Assembly (NCBI GenBank): GCA_963851245.1
Contig: CAWKOH010000013.1
Span: forward strand, 124,001-188,000
Reading direction: 5' to 3'
Length of the DNA stretch: 64,000 nucleotides
Origin: CAWKOH01 sp963851245
Lineage (GTDB): Bacteria > Actinomycetota > Acidimicrobiia > Acidimicrobiales > Palsa-688
Made by a program: the position numbers and the translations under genes. This document shows, piece by piece, positions 1 to 8,330 of the stretch (positions are counted from its first letter, which is position 1; every line of letters begins with the position of its first letter). Below the pieces are notes generated by a model that worked only from the letters and a program-made list of their open reading frames with translations, was not told the origin of the DNA and searched no databases.

Positions 1-434
1 TGCCAGCTCTCCCCCCTGTCGGATGAATGCCAAAGACCTCCCACGTGGACGTTCACCCACAGGTCCCCGCTACTGGTCGCCATGGATCGGGTATCGGGCG
101 TCGGACCGGCCGGGTTCTCCCAGTGGTCTCGATCCGGCACCTGCGCGAAAGCGCTGATCTCCTCTGGCTGGGCACCCACGATGGCCAGACGGGCCCCGGT
201 TCGGCCCACCACGACAGTGCCGTCAGCCAGGACACCCAGTGTCTGGCCGTCGTCGGTAGGCAACTCGCCGACGGTCACGACCTCTAATTCGTCAAGGCGG
301 ATGACGACCTGTCCGTCCAGGAGGGCGTGCCATCCCCTGGGGCCCGGCGCCAAAGCGGTGACGGTGCCCCCGTCGACAAAGGTGCGGCCCGTCTCCAACT
401 CGAGAAGGCCCTGCCTGGTCCCTACCAGCAGCAT
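1..434 (-). CDS. BNR/Asp-box repeat (sialidase-like propeller) protein, partial
   Basis: The reverse strand reads open from an ATG at 434 through base 1, giving about 144 residues; the gene continues beyond the left edge. The protein starts MLLVGTRQGLLELE and ends in view with WHSSDRGESW, which fits the Asp-box (S-x-D-x-G-x-x-W) found in BNR and VPS10-like beta-propellers. The short hydrophobic strands alternating with acidic turns also suggest a propeller. No signal peptide is visible, so it is probably cytosolic. The family is widespread in actinobacteria without a defined activity. The upstream sequence has only a weak ribosome site. The whole stretch is open and propeller-like, whereas forward-strand reading frames here have shadow-like composition. 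Confidence 0.72.
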   Translation of the reverse strand, partial: MLLVGTRQGLLELETGRTFVDGGTVTALAPGPRGWHALLDGQVVIRLDELEVVTVGELPTDDGQTLGVLADGTVVVGRTGARLAIVGAQPEEISAFAQVPDRDHWENPAGPTPDTRSMATSSGDLWVNVHVGGLWHSSDRGESW

Positions 435-591
435 CCACCTACAACCTACCGCTCCTCTCCGTCAATTGGAGCCGCCTGACTGGCTCTGCGGGGGGCATGG
501 CAAATCGGGTGGAGCGGACCCCAGGATGCAGCGGGCGGGTGTCCCTTTTCTCGACAGCCTGGGTCGTAGAACGCACCAACCAGTCTGTTGC

Positions 592-1518
592 CTACTCCCA
601 GCCGACAGGTGGCATGAAGGGCGGGATGCCGGTTTCGAATCGACCCTTGCCCAGGAGAGCCTCGCGCATGTTCTCGATGCGGTCCGGGGACCACACCTGC
701 TCTTCTGAGTCGATCTGGCTGACCGGGTGGTAGCCGCGAACCAGCTGGATCCGGGCGCCGCTCACGGCGAACACCTGGCCGTTCACGTCCCTGGCCAGAT
801 CGGAGCAGAGCCACACCACCAGCGGGGCGATCGCCGCCGGCGAAAATGCGTCGAACGCGTCCGGCGCCGACTCCTCCCGCTGTAAGACCGTCCCGAGCAG
901 GCGCGTCGCCGCGGTGGGAGCGATGGTGTTCACTCGCACGCCGATACGTTCCAGATCTCTGGCCAGCACGGTGGAAAGTGCGGCGATGCCTGCCTTCGCG
1001 GCGCCGTAGTTCGCTTGGCCACCGTTGCCGTAGAGGCCGGACTCCGAGGAGGTGTTGATGATGACGCCGTGCACCTGCTCCTCCGTCCGCTTGTACTGCT
1101 CGCGCCAGTAGGCGGCGGCGAAGCGAGCGGGAGCGAAGCACCCCTTGAGCACGACATTGACCACGACGTCCCATTCCTCTTCGGACATGTTGAACGCCAT
1201 CCGGTCCCGCAGGATCCCGGCGTTGTTGATCAGGATGTCGAGGCGCCCGAAGGCTTCCACGGTTTGAGCGACCATCGCCTCGCACGCCACCCAGTCGGCC
1301 ACGTTGGCGCCGTTCACGGCCGCCCCGCCTCCAGCGGCGCGGATCTCCTCGGCCACTTCCTGCGCGGGTGTCAGGTCAGCGCCTCCGCCCCGGCCGTCGC
1401 CGCCCAGGTCGTTGACCATCACCGACGCGCCCTCACGAGCCAGGAGCAAGGCGTGTTCGCGGCCGATTCCCCGCCCGGCGCCTGTGACTATCGCAACCTT
1501 GCCTTCCAGCAGACCCAT
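592..1518 (-). CDS. SDR family NAD(P)-dependent oxidoreductase
   Basis: This is a 308-residue short-chain dehydrogenase. The N-terminus carries the cofactor motif TGAGRGIG (about residues 12-19), followed by NNAG near residue 97, a serine in the NTSSES segment, and a YGAAK catalytic Tyr/Lys pair. The C-terminal tail is about 50 residues longer than a minimal SDR, as in the subgroup that acts on acyl or hydroxysteroid-like substrates in actinobacterial catabolic clusters. The start is the ATG at 1518 because AGGAGG lies 7 bases upstream; the reading frame runs farther upstream but without homology. Substrate is unknown. It stands alone on the reverse strand between a propeller gene and a forward gene. 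Confidence 0.9.
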   Translation of the reverse strand: MGLLEGKVAIVTGAGRGIGREHALLLAREGASVMVNDLGGDGRGGGADLTPAQEVAEEIRAAGGGAAVNGANVADWVACEAMVAQTVEAFGRLDILINNAGILRDRMAFNMSEEEWDVVVNVVLKGCFAPARFAAAYWREQYKRTEEQVHGVIINTSSESGLYGNGGQANYGAAKAGIAALSTVLARDLERIGVRVNTIAPTAATRLLGTVLQREESAPDAFDAFSPAAIAPLVVWLCSDLARDVNGQVFAVSGARIQLVRGYHPVSQIDSEEQVWSPDRIENMREALLGKGRFETGIPPFMPPVGWE

Positions 1519-1860
1519 CTGCCACCTCCTTACTGGGCGCGCATGATCGTTTAATCCGCTAGCCCTGTCAAACTCCGCTGGAACGCTGTACTCGGGAGAG
1601 CTCGCCGTTGCCCCTGTGCCTACTGATAGGTGGGCCGCTCGCCGGGGACTCGAAACCAGACCAGGCGATCTCCCGGCCTCTGCTGTCGTGCCCCTAGCGA
1701 ACCGCGTGGTGGCGGGATGGCGGATCTCGTCCGGCGCCTGGGGGGCAACATGGCCTCGTGGCCGAGGCTCGAGGCGTCTGCCGGTAAGGTGGTTTACGAA
1801 AAGCTTGTACTCGTCTCTCCTGACCGAAGCTGAACGGCCAGGTCTGCAACGCTGGACGCC
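1519..1860. other. Gene-free divergent intergenic region
   Basis: This 342-base stretch separates the SDR (reverse) from the small membrane protein (forward) and must hold both promoters. I see no RNA gene, repeat or convincing -35/-10 pair. Open frames crossing it have low-quality, shadow-like composition. Confidence 0.4.
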
Positions 1861-2313
1861 ATGCTGGTAACAAGCCATGTGCTGGCTGGGGCACTGATCG
1901 GCCGCGCCGTCGCCCGGAATCCGGTGGCGGCCTTCGGCGTGGGCGTGGTTTCCCACTTCGCCATGGACGCCTGCCCCCATTGGGGATTGAACGACCCCCC
2001 GGGCGTGTGGAGCGATAAGTTCGTCCGGGTGGCCAAGTGCGACGGCTGCGCCGCCATGGCGGCCATGGCTCTCGGCGCCGCGTTGGCGCCGGGCCGGTCG
2101 AGGAGGGCGGTGATCGCGGGGATGGTGGGCGCGGCCCTGCCGGATGCGGACAAGCCAATGGAGTACTTCCTCGGCATCAACCCGTTCCCGAAGCGGGTGC
2201 AGAGGTTCCATAGCCGAATCCAGCGGGAGGCCCAGCACCGCCTACCGCAGGAGGTCGTTACCGCGGTGATGCTAGGGATCGCGGCCGCCGTGACCCTACG
2301 CTCTCGGCGGTAG
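1861..2313 (+). CDS. Small membrane protein, possibly metal-dependent-hydrolase-like
   Basis: A 150-residue protein with hydrophobic stretches near residues 5-30, 62-80, 88-100 and 132-145. It starts MLVTSHVLAGALIG, and has SHFAMDACPHW near residue 31 and PDADKP near residue 101. The histidine and aspartate positions recall membrane-bound metal-dependent hydrolases of the YdjM/DUF457 type, but the protein is short and the match is by eye only. It stands alone on the forward strand with a hairpin just after its stop codon. Function is unknown; the coding call is firmer than the family call. Confidence 0.72.
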   Translation: MLVTSHVLAGALIGRAVARNPVAAFGVGVVSHFAMDACPHWGLNDPPGVWSDKFVRVAKCDGCAAMAAMALGAALAPGRSRRAVIAGMVGAALPDADKPMEYFLGINPFPKRVQRFHSRIQREAQHRLPQEVVTAVMLGIAAAVTLRSRR

Positions 2314-2318
2314 CGGCC

Positions 2319-2336
2319 CGGAGGCGCACGCCTCCG
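2319..2336 (+). terminator. Hairpin after the small membrane protein gene
   Basis: CGGAGGCG and CGCCTCCG form a perfect 8-bp stem around a 2-base centre six bases after the stop codon at 2313. No T-run follows, which is common for actinobacterial hairpins. A terminator role is inferred from position. Confidence 0.45.
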
Positions 2337-2500
2337 CCGGCTCCACTCGCGCAGCTTCGACGCCGGTCCGGCGGCTGGGAACTGACTCCATGGTCTGGTG
2401 AACGTTGGCTGTGTCGCAGGAAAGAAGTCCCCATCCGCTCCATCGATCCGTCGTGCCCGGCCAGCGCGAAAGCCTTCGGTGGGCGCCCCACCACTATGGG

Positions 2501-2905
2501 CTATGGCTGGTAACCGGCGGGCCATTGCTGAAGCGCCCACATGTTGCCGTCCGGATCACTGAAATAGGAGTAGAGGACGCCGCCCATATCGTCGACATCG
2601 CTCAGTTCGATGCCGCGCTCGGTCAGGGCCTCCCGGGTGGCGGCCAGGTCCTCAACAACGAGATGGAGACCTTTGATCGAGCCGGGGACCATGTCGGTGA
2701 TGGGACCCATGCCGGTGCCGAAAACGATGGCGCAGCTCGACCCGGGCGGGGTGAGCTGCACCACCCGCATCGTTTCGGTGACCTGGGTGTCGTGTAGGTT
2801 GCCGAAGCCGACCTGCTCGTAGAAGGCCTTCGCCCTGTCAACGTCTGACACCGGAAGCGGTACGAGCTCCAGGCGCATATCGGAAACGGCGGGAGTACCT
2901 GCCAT
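2501..2905 (-). CDS. VOC (glyoxalase/bleomycin resistance) family protein
   Basis: A 134-residue single VOC unit with both beta-alpha-beta-beta-beta halves: LVPLPVSDVDRAKAFYEQVGF near the N-terminus and YFSDPDGNMWALQQW at the end, where the glutamate of the usual NxWE metal motif is replaced. Candidate metal ligands are the GLHLVV histidine and the C-terminal segment. The start at 2905 is chosen because GGAGG lies about 8 bases upstream; a frame extension to 2962 has no conserved residues. Substrate is unknown; members act as antibiotic-binding proteins, dioxygenases or epimerases. Confidence 0.88.
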   Translation of the reverse strand: MAGTPAVSDMRLELVPLPVSDVDRAKAFYEQVGFGNLHDTQVTETMRVVQLTPPGSSCAIVFGTGMGPITDMVPGSIKGLHLVVEDLAATREALTERGIELSDVDDMGGVLYSYFSDPDGNMWALQQWPAGYQP

Positions 2906-3155
2906 GTGTTCAACCTCCTCCTGATCCTTGTTACTAAGACGCTCCGAGCCGGTAAAGGTCATCGGTCAGTCTGTTTGCTGGCGCAGGGCCAGGATGCGGA
3001 AGTGCCGACCATCGTTGCAAAGCGCGTTGGAGCGAGGGCAGCAGCTACTCGCGAGGGATGCTTTGCAGACTCGACCTCGCTGCCAGTCTTATGGACCGGC
3101 CCTCGGTCCTAGTCCTCGACGAACCGAAACCCGACTCTGGATCTCTGATCCGCCT

Positions 3156-3205
3156 CTAGAACGACGCGCCTCCGCTGCTCGGAGCCGCCGTGGTCGGAGG
3201 AGACG
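3156..3205 (-). repeat. Left arm of 50-bp inverted repeat
   Basis: These 50 bases, read on the reverse strand, match 4164-4213 on the forward strand at 46 of 50 positions by eye. They encode the shared tail SPPTTxAPSSGGASF plus the stop codon of the PF03640-type lipoprotein. Confidence 0.9.
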
Positions 3206-3806
3206 GCGGGACCGTCGTGGGCGTGGCCGGCGCAGGACTCGTGCCGGACGCGCCGGACGCGACGGTGGCCACGTGCCAGGTGCCGGCAGTGTCTACGACC
3301 CCTTGACCGGTGACCTCACCGGGCTTGTCGTTTACCCAGGTGTACAGAGGCTTTCCGTTGTAGGTGACCTGGGTGCCCTCGGCTCGGGTGAGAGTACCCA
3401 GACCGGTTACACCCGGTCCTGCCACTGGTTGAGTTTGGCCGGCAGGAAGCAGGAGCGGGGGCCAAAGTTTCAAACAGTCACCCGTGCAGGCGCTCTTCGT
3501 TGCCGTATCGCCTGTCGCGGTGTAGAGCGCCAAGCCCTTGGCGTCCACGAGAATCGGTCCATACTTGGAGTTGCTGGCCATCATCACCGTCGGGCCCGCC
3601 GAAGTTGACGCCGCCGCGCTCGACGAGGAAGGCGTCGTCGACGGTTGCGTTGCTGGCGGTTGCGTGGCTGTCGAGGTGTGACTCGACGATCCTCCCCCGC
3701 AGGCGGCGAGAACCAACGCCGCGGCGCCCAAAATGAGTGTACCCCCGGCGACCGACGCTCGGCGGCCGCCTGCAGGATGTCTTCCCCCCCGGCTCCAGTT
3801 GTACAT
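3156..3806 (-). CDS. Secreted lipoprotein with PF03640-type repeats
   Basis: A 216-residue lipoprotein. A basic N-terminus is followed by a hydrophobic stretch and a lipobox LAAC near residue 35, then a Ser/Thr/Pro linker. The folded part has the COG4315 'secreted repeat' signature: GPILVDAKGLALYTATGDT, then CTGDCLKLWPPLL, a TYNGKPLYTW strand and a final WHVA. Members are small cell-surface beta proteins with unclear roles, often beside electron-transfer or stress genes. GGGAGG lies just upstream of the ATG. The C-terminus is a disordered Pro/Thr tail ending SSGGASF, the same ending as the divergently transcribed lipoprotein at 4001-4213. Confidence 0.88.
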   Translation of the reverse strand: MYNWSRGGRHPAGGRRASVAGGTLILGAAALVLAACGGGSSSHTSTATQPPATQPSTTPSSSSAAASTSAGPTVMMASNSKYGPILVDAKGLALYTATGDTATKSACTGDCLKLWPPLLLPAGQTQPVAGPGVTGLGTLTRAEGTQVTYNGKPLYTWVNDKPGEVTGQGVVDTAGTWHVATVASGASGTSPAPATPTTVPPSPPTTAAPSSGGASF

Positions 3807-4000
3807 CGCACCTCCCTTTCCACGCTCTTAGTACGAAGAGCGTTTCCGATTGGATTGGCGGCTACGGAAGGTGAGATCAATCAAGCGTCATGCCCGCCAT
3901 GGCTCGCACAATCCGTTCCGCCTTCCCGTCCGTATCTATGTCCTACGCAGGCTTTAAGGTGCTCTGCCTAGGGAAGAAGCTGATGATCGGAGGAACTCTG

Positions 4001-4213
4001 ATGACTGATACCGGCCAGACCGTCCGGAATGTAGTTTTTGTGCTGGCTCTGGCCGGCGCCACGGCTGGGCTTGCCGCGTGCGGAGGGGGCTCAAAGGCCC
4101 AGAACACCAAGACCCAGCAGCCCAGCACGCCCGCTGCGCAGAATTCACCGTCTCCGGGGCCTACGTCTCCTCCGACCACCAAGGCTCCTAGCAGCGGAGG
4201 CGCGTCGTTCTAG
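4001..4213 (+). CDS. Small lipoprotein
   Basis: A 70-residue lipoprotein: a hydrophobic stretch from residue 11 leads into the lipobox GLAAC with Cys27, followed by a Gly, Gln, Thr, Ser and Pro-rich disordered tail and no folded domain. The ATG at 4001 is preceded by CGGAGGAACTCTG, a good ribosome site; a longer frame upstream lacks one. Its last 15 residues nearly equal those of the divergent lipoprotein at 3156-3806. It is the first gene of a run including a fatty-acid hydroxylase, DoxX, an ICMT-like protein and an esterase. Function unknown; a membrane-anchored tether or sorting peptide is possible. Confidence 0.75.
   Translation: MTDTGQTVRNVVFVLALAGATAGLAACGGGSKAQNTKTQQPSTPAAQNSPSPGPTSPPTTKAPSSGGASF
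4164..4213 (+). repeat. Right arm of 50-bp inverted repeat
   Basis: Forward-strand copy of the 3156-3205 arm with four mismatches. It covers the last 16 codons and stop of the small lipoprotein. Conservation at DNA level points to a fairly recent copy or gene conversion. Confidence 0.9.
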
Positions 4214-4286
4214 TGGCCAGGGTGCCAACCACTCTGGAAAAGGATCCTCAAACGAGCAGAGAACCTGCGGCATCGCGGTACCGGCT

Positions 4287-5336
4287 GTGATCATTGCCCC
4301 GCCTAGCTCATCTGCTCCGGCGCCGCCGTCGAAGGTCTGGCGGGAGGTGTCGTCTCTCGTCTATCTTCCGGCACTCCTGGTTCCGGCGTTCGCCGCCCTG
4401 CTCGTCGGGATCGGATGGTCGATTCGATGGGGCGGGGCGGACTTCGCCAGCTCGCTTACGTCCCTTCGCGTCGAGGTTATCGGTCCGGTCGCTCTGGCCA
4501 TGATCGGGCTGTGCCTCATCCTGGAGCGAGCGCGTCCAGCCCAACGCCGACCACTTGTCGCCCGTGGCCACTTGCATGACGTGCTCTTCACCGCCTTCAA
4601 CGCTCTCGTCGTCCTGCCCCTGCTGACCGCGCTCACGCTTTCCTTCGTGGAGGTCGCCCGAAGAGTAATGCCGTGGATCATCCTTCCCAAACTCGGGCTT
4701 GTTCCACGCTGGGGCACGATTGCAGTGATCTACATCGCCATGGACGGCTGCAACTGGTTCGTCCATCTCGCCAATCACCGGATCCGCATGTTGTGGCGAT
4801 TTCACGAGCTTCACCACTCCCAAGAAGACATGAACGCTCTGACGGTGTTTCGAACGCATCCGCTCATCCATGTTTCCTATCTTCTGGCACTGGTTCCAGG
4901 GATAGTGCTGTTGGCCAACGGGGAACTACCGGCAATGTTGCTCGTCATCTACGGCGGAGCCGTGGCGTTCGCCCACTCCAACACCAACTTGAGTTTTGGA
5001 CCGCTTGGACGAGTCTTCGTCAGTCCGAACTACCACCGGATCCACCACAGACTGGACGGTGCGCAAGATGTCAACCTTGGGTTCGTGTTGACGATCTGGG
5101 ACCAGCTCTTCCACCGGGCGGTGTTTCCGACGGCCGAGACGATCAGAATCGCGACAGGTATTCCTGGACGACCACTCAGGATCGAGCAAGAGGCATCGCG
5201 ACCGCATCATGTCGCAGTCTTCGCCTCGCAACTTCTTGCACCATTCCGCCCCATGGACGAACCGACTGAGCTCCCTTCCATCCGGGCAACACGTGAACCC
5301 CGCCGGCTTAACGAGGACATGGTGGCAAAATGGTGA
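4287..5336 (+). CDS. Fatty acid hydroxylase / sterol desaturase superfamily protein
   Basis: About 349 residues with four or five membrane helices and the histidine clusters of the di-iron hydroxylase family: HLANH (HxxxH), HELHHS (HxxHH), a lone FAHSN, and NYHRIHH (HxxHH). These enzymes hydroxylate or desaturate lipid chains or sterols at the membrane using oxygen. No ATG fits; GTG at 4287 is the only credible start after the preceding stop, and its ribosome site is weak. The end overlaps DoxX by 7 bases. The substrate is unknown; the neighbours suggest an isoprenoid or membrane lipid. Confidence 0.85.
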   Translation: MIIAPPSSSAPAPPSKVWREVSSLVYLPALLVPAFAALLVGIGWSIRWGGADFASSLTSLRVEVIGPVALAMIGLCLILERARPAQRRPLVARGHLHDVLFTAFNALVVLPLLTALTLSFVEVARRVMPWIILPKLGLVPRWGTIAVIYIAMDGCNWFVHLANHRIRMLWRFHELHHSQEDMNALTVFRTHPLIHVSYLLALVPGIVLLANGELPAMLLVIYGGAVAFAHSNTNLSFGPLGRVFVSPNYHRIHHRLDGAQDVNLGFVLTIWDQLFHRAVFPTAETIRIATGIPGRPLRIEQEASRPHHVAVFASQLLAPFRPMDEPTELPSIRATREPRRLNEDMVAKW

Positions 5337-5902
5337 GCGTTACACCTCGCTCGCGCCGCGCTTCGGCGTGGCCGGGCGTACTCTTTGGAACCAGTTCAAC
5401 CGGCGTCGCCATGGACGTCGGGCTGCTCGCGGCGCGGGTCGTACTTGCTTGGATTTTTATCTATTACGGCGCCGCGAAGCTCTTCGGGTCCTTCCCGGGA
5501 CCCGGCCCCCACGGCATTCACGAGACCGCTCATTACATGGCGAACACCGCCCATCTGCACCCGGGCGAACTCTTCGCCGTCCTCGGTGGCCTGATCGAGT
5601 TCGGCGGTGGAATCGCTATAGGTCTCGGCCTCTGTACACGACTCGCCGGATTGGCATTGTTTGGAGACATGGTCATGGCGATGATCACCGTCACTTGGGC
5701 AACTGGAATCAACTCTGCAACCTCGCCTCCCGGCTACCAGCTCAATATCGCGGTTGGCGTCTTGGCGCTCGTGGTCGCGCTGATTGGCGCCGGTCGATTC
5801 AGCCTCGACGCCTTGATTGTCCGGCGCCTTCGGTTAGAGGGGGCTGATTCCCCGAATGGTGCGCCAGCGATCACCAGAGAGGCACCGAAACCAACGTCGT
5901 AA
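5330..5902 (+). CDS. DoxX family membrane protein
   Basis: Up to 190 residues with four helices and the DoxX pattern: LLAARVVLAWIFIYYGAAKL, then a GGLIEFGGGIAIGLGL segment and a C-terminal GYQLNIAVGVLALVVAL. DoxX proteins are small quinone- or redox-linked membrane subunits, in mycobacteria linked with oxidative stress protection. The ATG at 5330 overlaps the previous stop, suggesting translational coupling. A second ATG at 5411 starts closer to the first helix and cannot be excluded. The stop shares a base with the next ATG at 5902. Confidence 0.85.
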   Translation: MVSVTPRSRRASAWPGVLFGTSSTGVAMDVGLLAARVVLAWIFIYYGAAKLFGSFPGPGPHGIHETAHYMANTAHLHPGELFAVLGGLIEFGGGIAIGLGLCTRLAGLALFGDMVMAMITVTWATGINSATSPPGYQLNIAVGVLALVVALIGAGRFSLDALIVRRLRLEGADSPNGAPAITREAPKPTS

Positions 5903-6702
5903 TGCTCAAACCCCCTCTAGCCGAACCGAACGCGGGGACATATCCAGCAGCCAGCGCGACCGAGCGGCCGGCCAACGCAAGGGGACCCTCAACCGACCAT
6001 CGTCTGCCGTCGACGTCGGACAAGGCAGCAGTCGCTCCGGAGTCGACGGCCTCCGGACTGCTCCGTTGGCTCAGGTCTTTCTCTCAGCTTCCGCTTGCCC
6101 AGAGGCTGTTCAGAGTGGGCGCCAACCTGGTTGGAGCTGTCAGCGCCGCCTTCTTTTCGTACTCGTTCTTGCACTTCTATTTGCAGTCAGGCCGCCTCAT
6201 CGGCGTGGTGTTCTTCGGGCAGCAGACGCTCGTGGCCGTCGCCTACCTGATCCGGCGGCCAGCTCGATCCGTGAGCCGTCGCCTGGATGACTGGCTGCTC
6301 GCATTCGGCGGAACCTTTGCCGGCGTCCTGTTCCGGCCAGAAGGTGCCCATACAGCCTGGGGGCTTCAGGCCGGGCTTGTGCTGCAGCTGATCGGTGCCG
6401 CCATCGCTGTGGCATCTCTTCTGACCCTTGGACGCTCTTTCGGCTTCGCCGCCGCGGACCGGGGAGTGGTGATCCGCGGGCCCTATACCGTCGTTCGACA
6501 TCCGATGTACGCATCGTATCTCTTGCTCCAATCGGGATACCTGTTGCAGAGTCTTTCCGTACACAACGCGATCGTCCTCCTGTTTGGGACTGCCTGCAAC
6601 GCCGGCCGGGCACTTGCTGAGGAACGCCTGCTCGGAGGCAACCAGGAGTACATGGCGTATCGCACCCAGGTCCGCCGGAGAATGATCCCGGGTGTCTGGT
6701 GA
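5902..6702 (+). CDS. Isoprenylcysteine carboxyl methyltransferase / PEMT-like membrane protein
   Basis: 266 residues; the first 55 are disordered, then about five membrane helices. The C-terminal half has the family signature GPYTVVRHPMYASYLL followed by AEERLL and YMAYRTQVRRRMIPGVW, the SAM-binding and active-site region of ICMT and phospholipid methyltransferases. Bacterial members methylate lipids, quinone or isoprenoid intermediates or unknown carboxylates. It overlaps DoxX by one base. With the hydroxylase upstream it could form a two-step lipid modification, which is inference. Confidence 0.85.
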   Translation: MLKPPLAEPNAGTYPAASATERPANARGPSTDHRLPSTSDKAAVAPESTASGLLRWLRSFSQLPLAQRLFRVGANLVGAVSAAFFSYSFLHFYLQSGRLIGVVFFGQQTLVAVAYLIRRPARSVSRRLDDWLLAFGGTFAGVLFRPEGAHTAWGLQAGLVLQLIGAAIAVASLLTLGRSFGFAAADRGVVIRGPYTVVRHPMYASYLLLQSGYLLQSLSVHNAIVLLFGTACNAGRALAEERLLGGNQEYMAYRTQVRRRMIPGVW

Positions 6703-6843
6703 CCAGGTACCTCGGATCCAAGCGGATGTTGGCGCCACGATAAAGCGAACTCGGCCGTCTCACGATGAGTGCAGGTAAGATCCCCTCTGCTGGCACATAG
6801 ACGTCTGGCGCTCTTGCCTCGAGGGCCCCGAGGATGGGAGAGA

Positions 6844-7797
6844 TTGGCCTTGCACGCTCGCCTCGTCAGCCTGAGTGGGTTGCTTCTGTTCGTGTCGTGC
6901 GTGGTGAGCGCTTGTGGGGGTTCGTCTTCCTCGAGCAGTGATACGACTTCGACCTCGAGTGGAACGGCTCCTCGGATTGCTCCAGGAGCTATCGCCCTCG
7001 TTCCGTACTGTTACGGCCAGACCGTCGAGATCACCCAGCCGCGTCGTCACACTCGCCCGGCTCCGGCGGCGATCTATCTACACGGCGGCTCCTGGATCGG
7101 CGGTGATCAGGACACCGGAGGATTCATAGTCGATCAGATCGGCGCCGCCCTCAACAAGGATGGATTTCTCGTCGCGAGTGTGAACTATCGACTGGGGCCC
7201 GACGAGCCGTGGCCGGCCCAGATCGTCGACGTCAAGTGCGCGGTCCGCTACCTGCGGGCAAACGCCAAGGTGCTGGACATCGATCCCGACGAAATCGGCA
7301 TCTGGGGCCACAGTGCAGGGGCCCATCTGGCCAGCCTCGTAGGAACTGCGGGAACCGGTGCGGGATGGGATGTTGGGCCCTATCTGGACCAACCGAGCAC
7401 GGTCGAGGCGGTAGCCGACTTCGCCGGACCGTCGAACCTTGTCACCCTCGGCGAGGAGGGCGGCCCTGGCCTGGTCAAGGACAACTTCGTCTCACTGCTT
7501 GGACATGTCCCTGCGGAACAGCTGCCGGCTGAACTCACGGCGGCCAGTCCGGTGACCTACGTCTCCAAGGATGACCCGCCCTTTCTCATCATCCACGGGG
7601 ACCAGGACCCGATCGTACCCCTGGCCCAATCAGAAGAGCTCGCCAGCGCCCTCGAGTCCGCCAGTGTTCCTGTGTCGTTCGTGGTGGTCAAAGGAGGCGG
7701 GCACGCCCTGGATGAGCCCGGCGCACAGCCCGACACCGCGGAGATAGAAGCCATGATCGTCGACTTCTTCGTTCGGGAGGTGAAGCACTCGTCGTGA
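6844..7797 (+). CDS. Lipoprotein alpha/beta hydrolase (HSL/BD-FAE-like esterase)
   Basis: About 317 residues. The TTG at 6844 gives a compact signal peptide ending in the lipobox VVSAC, with a GGGAG site upstream; a GTG at 6769 in the same frame would give an overlong N-region. The catalytic domain has the oxyanion motif HGGSW, nucleophile elbow GHSAG, acid in HGDQDPIVP and histidine in KGGGHA, a complete triad of the hormone-sensitive lipase group. It would act as a membrane-tethered extracytoplasmic esterase, last gene of the lipid-modification run beginning at 4001, separated by about 140 bases. Confidence 0.87.
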   Translation: MALHARLVSLSGLLLFVSCVVSACGGSSSSSSDTTSTSSGTAPRIAPGAIALVPYCYGQTVEITQPRRHTRPAPAAIYLHGGSWIGGDQDTGGFIVDQIGAALNKDGFLVASVNYRLGPDEPWPAQIVDVKCAVRYLRANAKVLDIDPDEIGIWGHSAGAHLASLVGTAGTGAGWDVGPYLDQPSTVEAVADFAGPSNLVTLGEEGGPGLVKDNFVSLLGHVPAEQLPAELTAASPVTYVSKDDPPFLIIHGDQDPIVPLAQSEELASALESASVPVSFVVVKGGGHALDEPGAQPDTAEIEAMIVDFFVREVKHSS

Positions 7798-7853
7798 CGC
7801 CGACTCGACAGGCTGTGGCACCTGATATGAGCTAGGTAGGTGATCCAAGGCCG

Positions 7854-8288
7854 TCAGGGGCCGGCCACGGCTCCGGCCTCTGTGAATTGAAGCCCCGGTG
7901 CCCAGGCGATTTTCCATCGGTTGTCCTCGGGGTCGCACACGTAGCCCGATCGCCCACCCCATTCCCGGTCTTGAGGTGGGGTTATCGCCCGTGCCCCTGC
8001 GGCCATAGCCGCGTCATAGACCTCATCGACCTGGTCGCGAGCGTCGACGTTAAGACCGAGCGTGATCCCGTTCCACGCTCCCTCCGTCGGAGCTGCCAGA
8101 TCGGAAGCAGCTTCAGCCTGGAGAAGCTCTCGTGGATACAGGGCCAGTATGACGCCTCCCAGGACGAAGGCGGTGAACTCATCGTTCGACCCCGGTCGGC
8201 TACCCCAGCCCATCGCCTCGTAGAAGGTACGGAGTCTTGGCAGGTCTCGGCATCCGAGAGTCACTACCGTGAGGCGTGCGGGGATCAT
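7854..8288 (-). CDS. VOC family protein
   Basis: 144 residues, single VOC unit: LTVVTLGCRDLPRLRTFYEAMGW at the start, NGITLGLNVDARDQVDEVYDAA in the middle and GYVCDPEDNRWKIAW at the end. The usual glutamate ligand is Lys here, so it may bind rather than turn over a ligand. It ends tail-to-tail with the esterase gene. Start ATG at 8288. Substrate unknown. Confidence 0.85.
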   Translation of the reverse strand: MIPARLTVVTLGCRDLPRLRTFYEAMGWGSRPGSNDEFTAFVLGGVILALYPRELLQAEAASDLAAPTEGAWNGITLGLNVDARDQVDEVYDAAMAAGARAITPPQDREWGGRSGYVCDPEDNRWKIAWAPGLQFTEAGAVAGP

Positions 8289-8330
8289 GGAACCAGTCTT
8301 CCTCAGTGGTGAGCTGATACTGGACCTGCG

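Noticed and set aside
82..708. Forward 208-codon frame at the left edge
   Set aside because: It is antisense to the propeller gene at 1-434, is Ser/Pro/Arg-rich with no domain, and extends into the SDR's 3' end.
2906..3155. Possible RNA in the gap between VOC and the PF03640 lipoprotein
   Set aside because: No stable long stem or known RNA consensus visible; forward frames here are poor.
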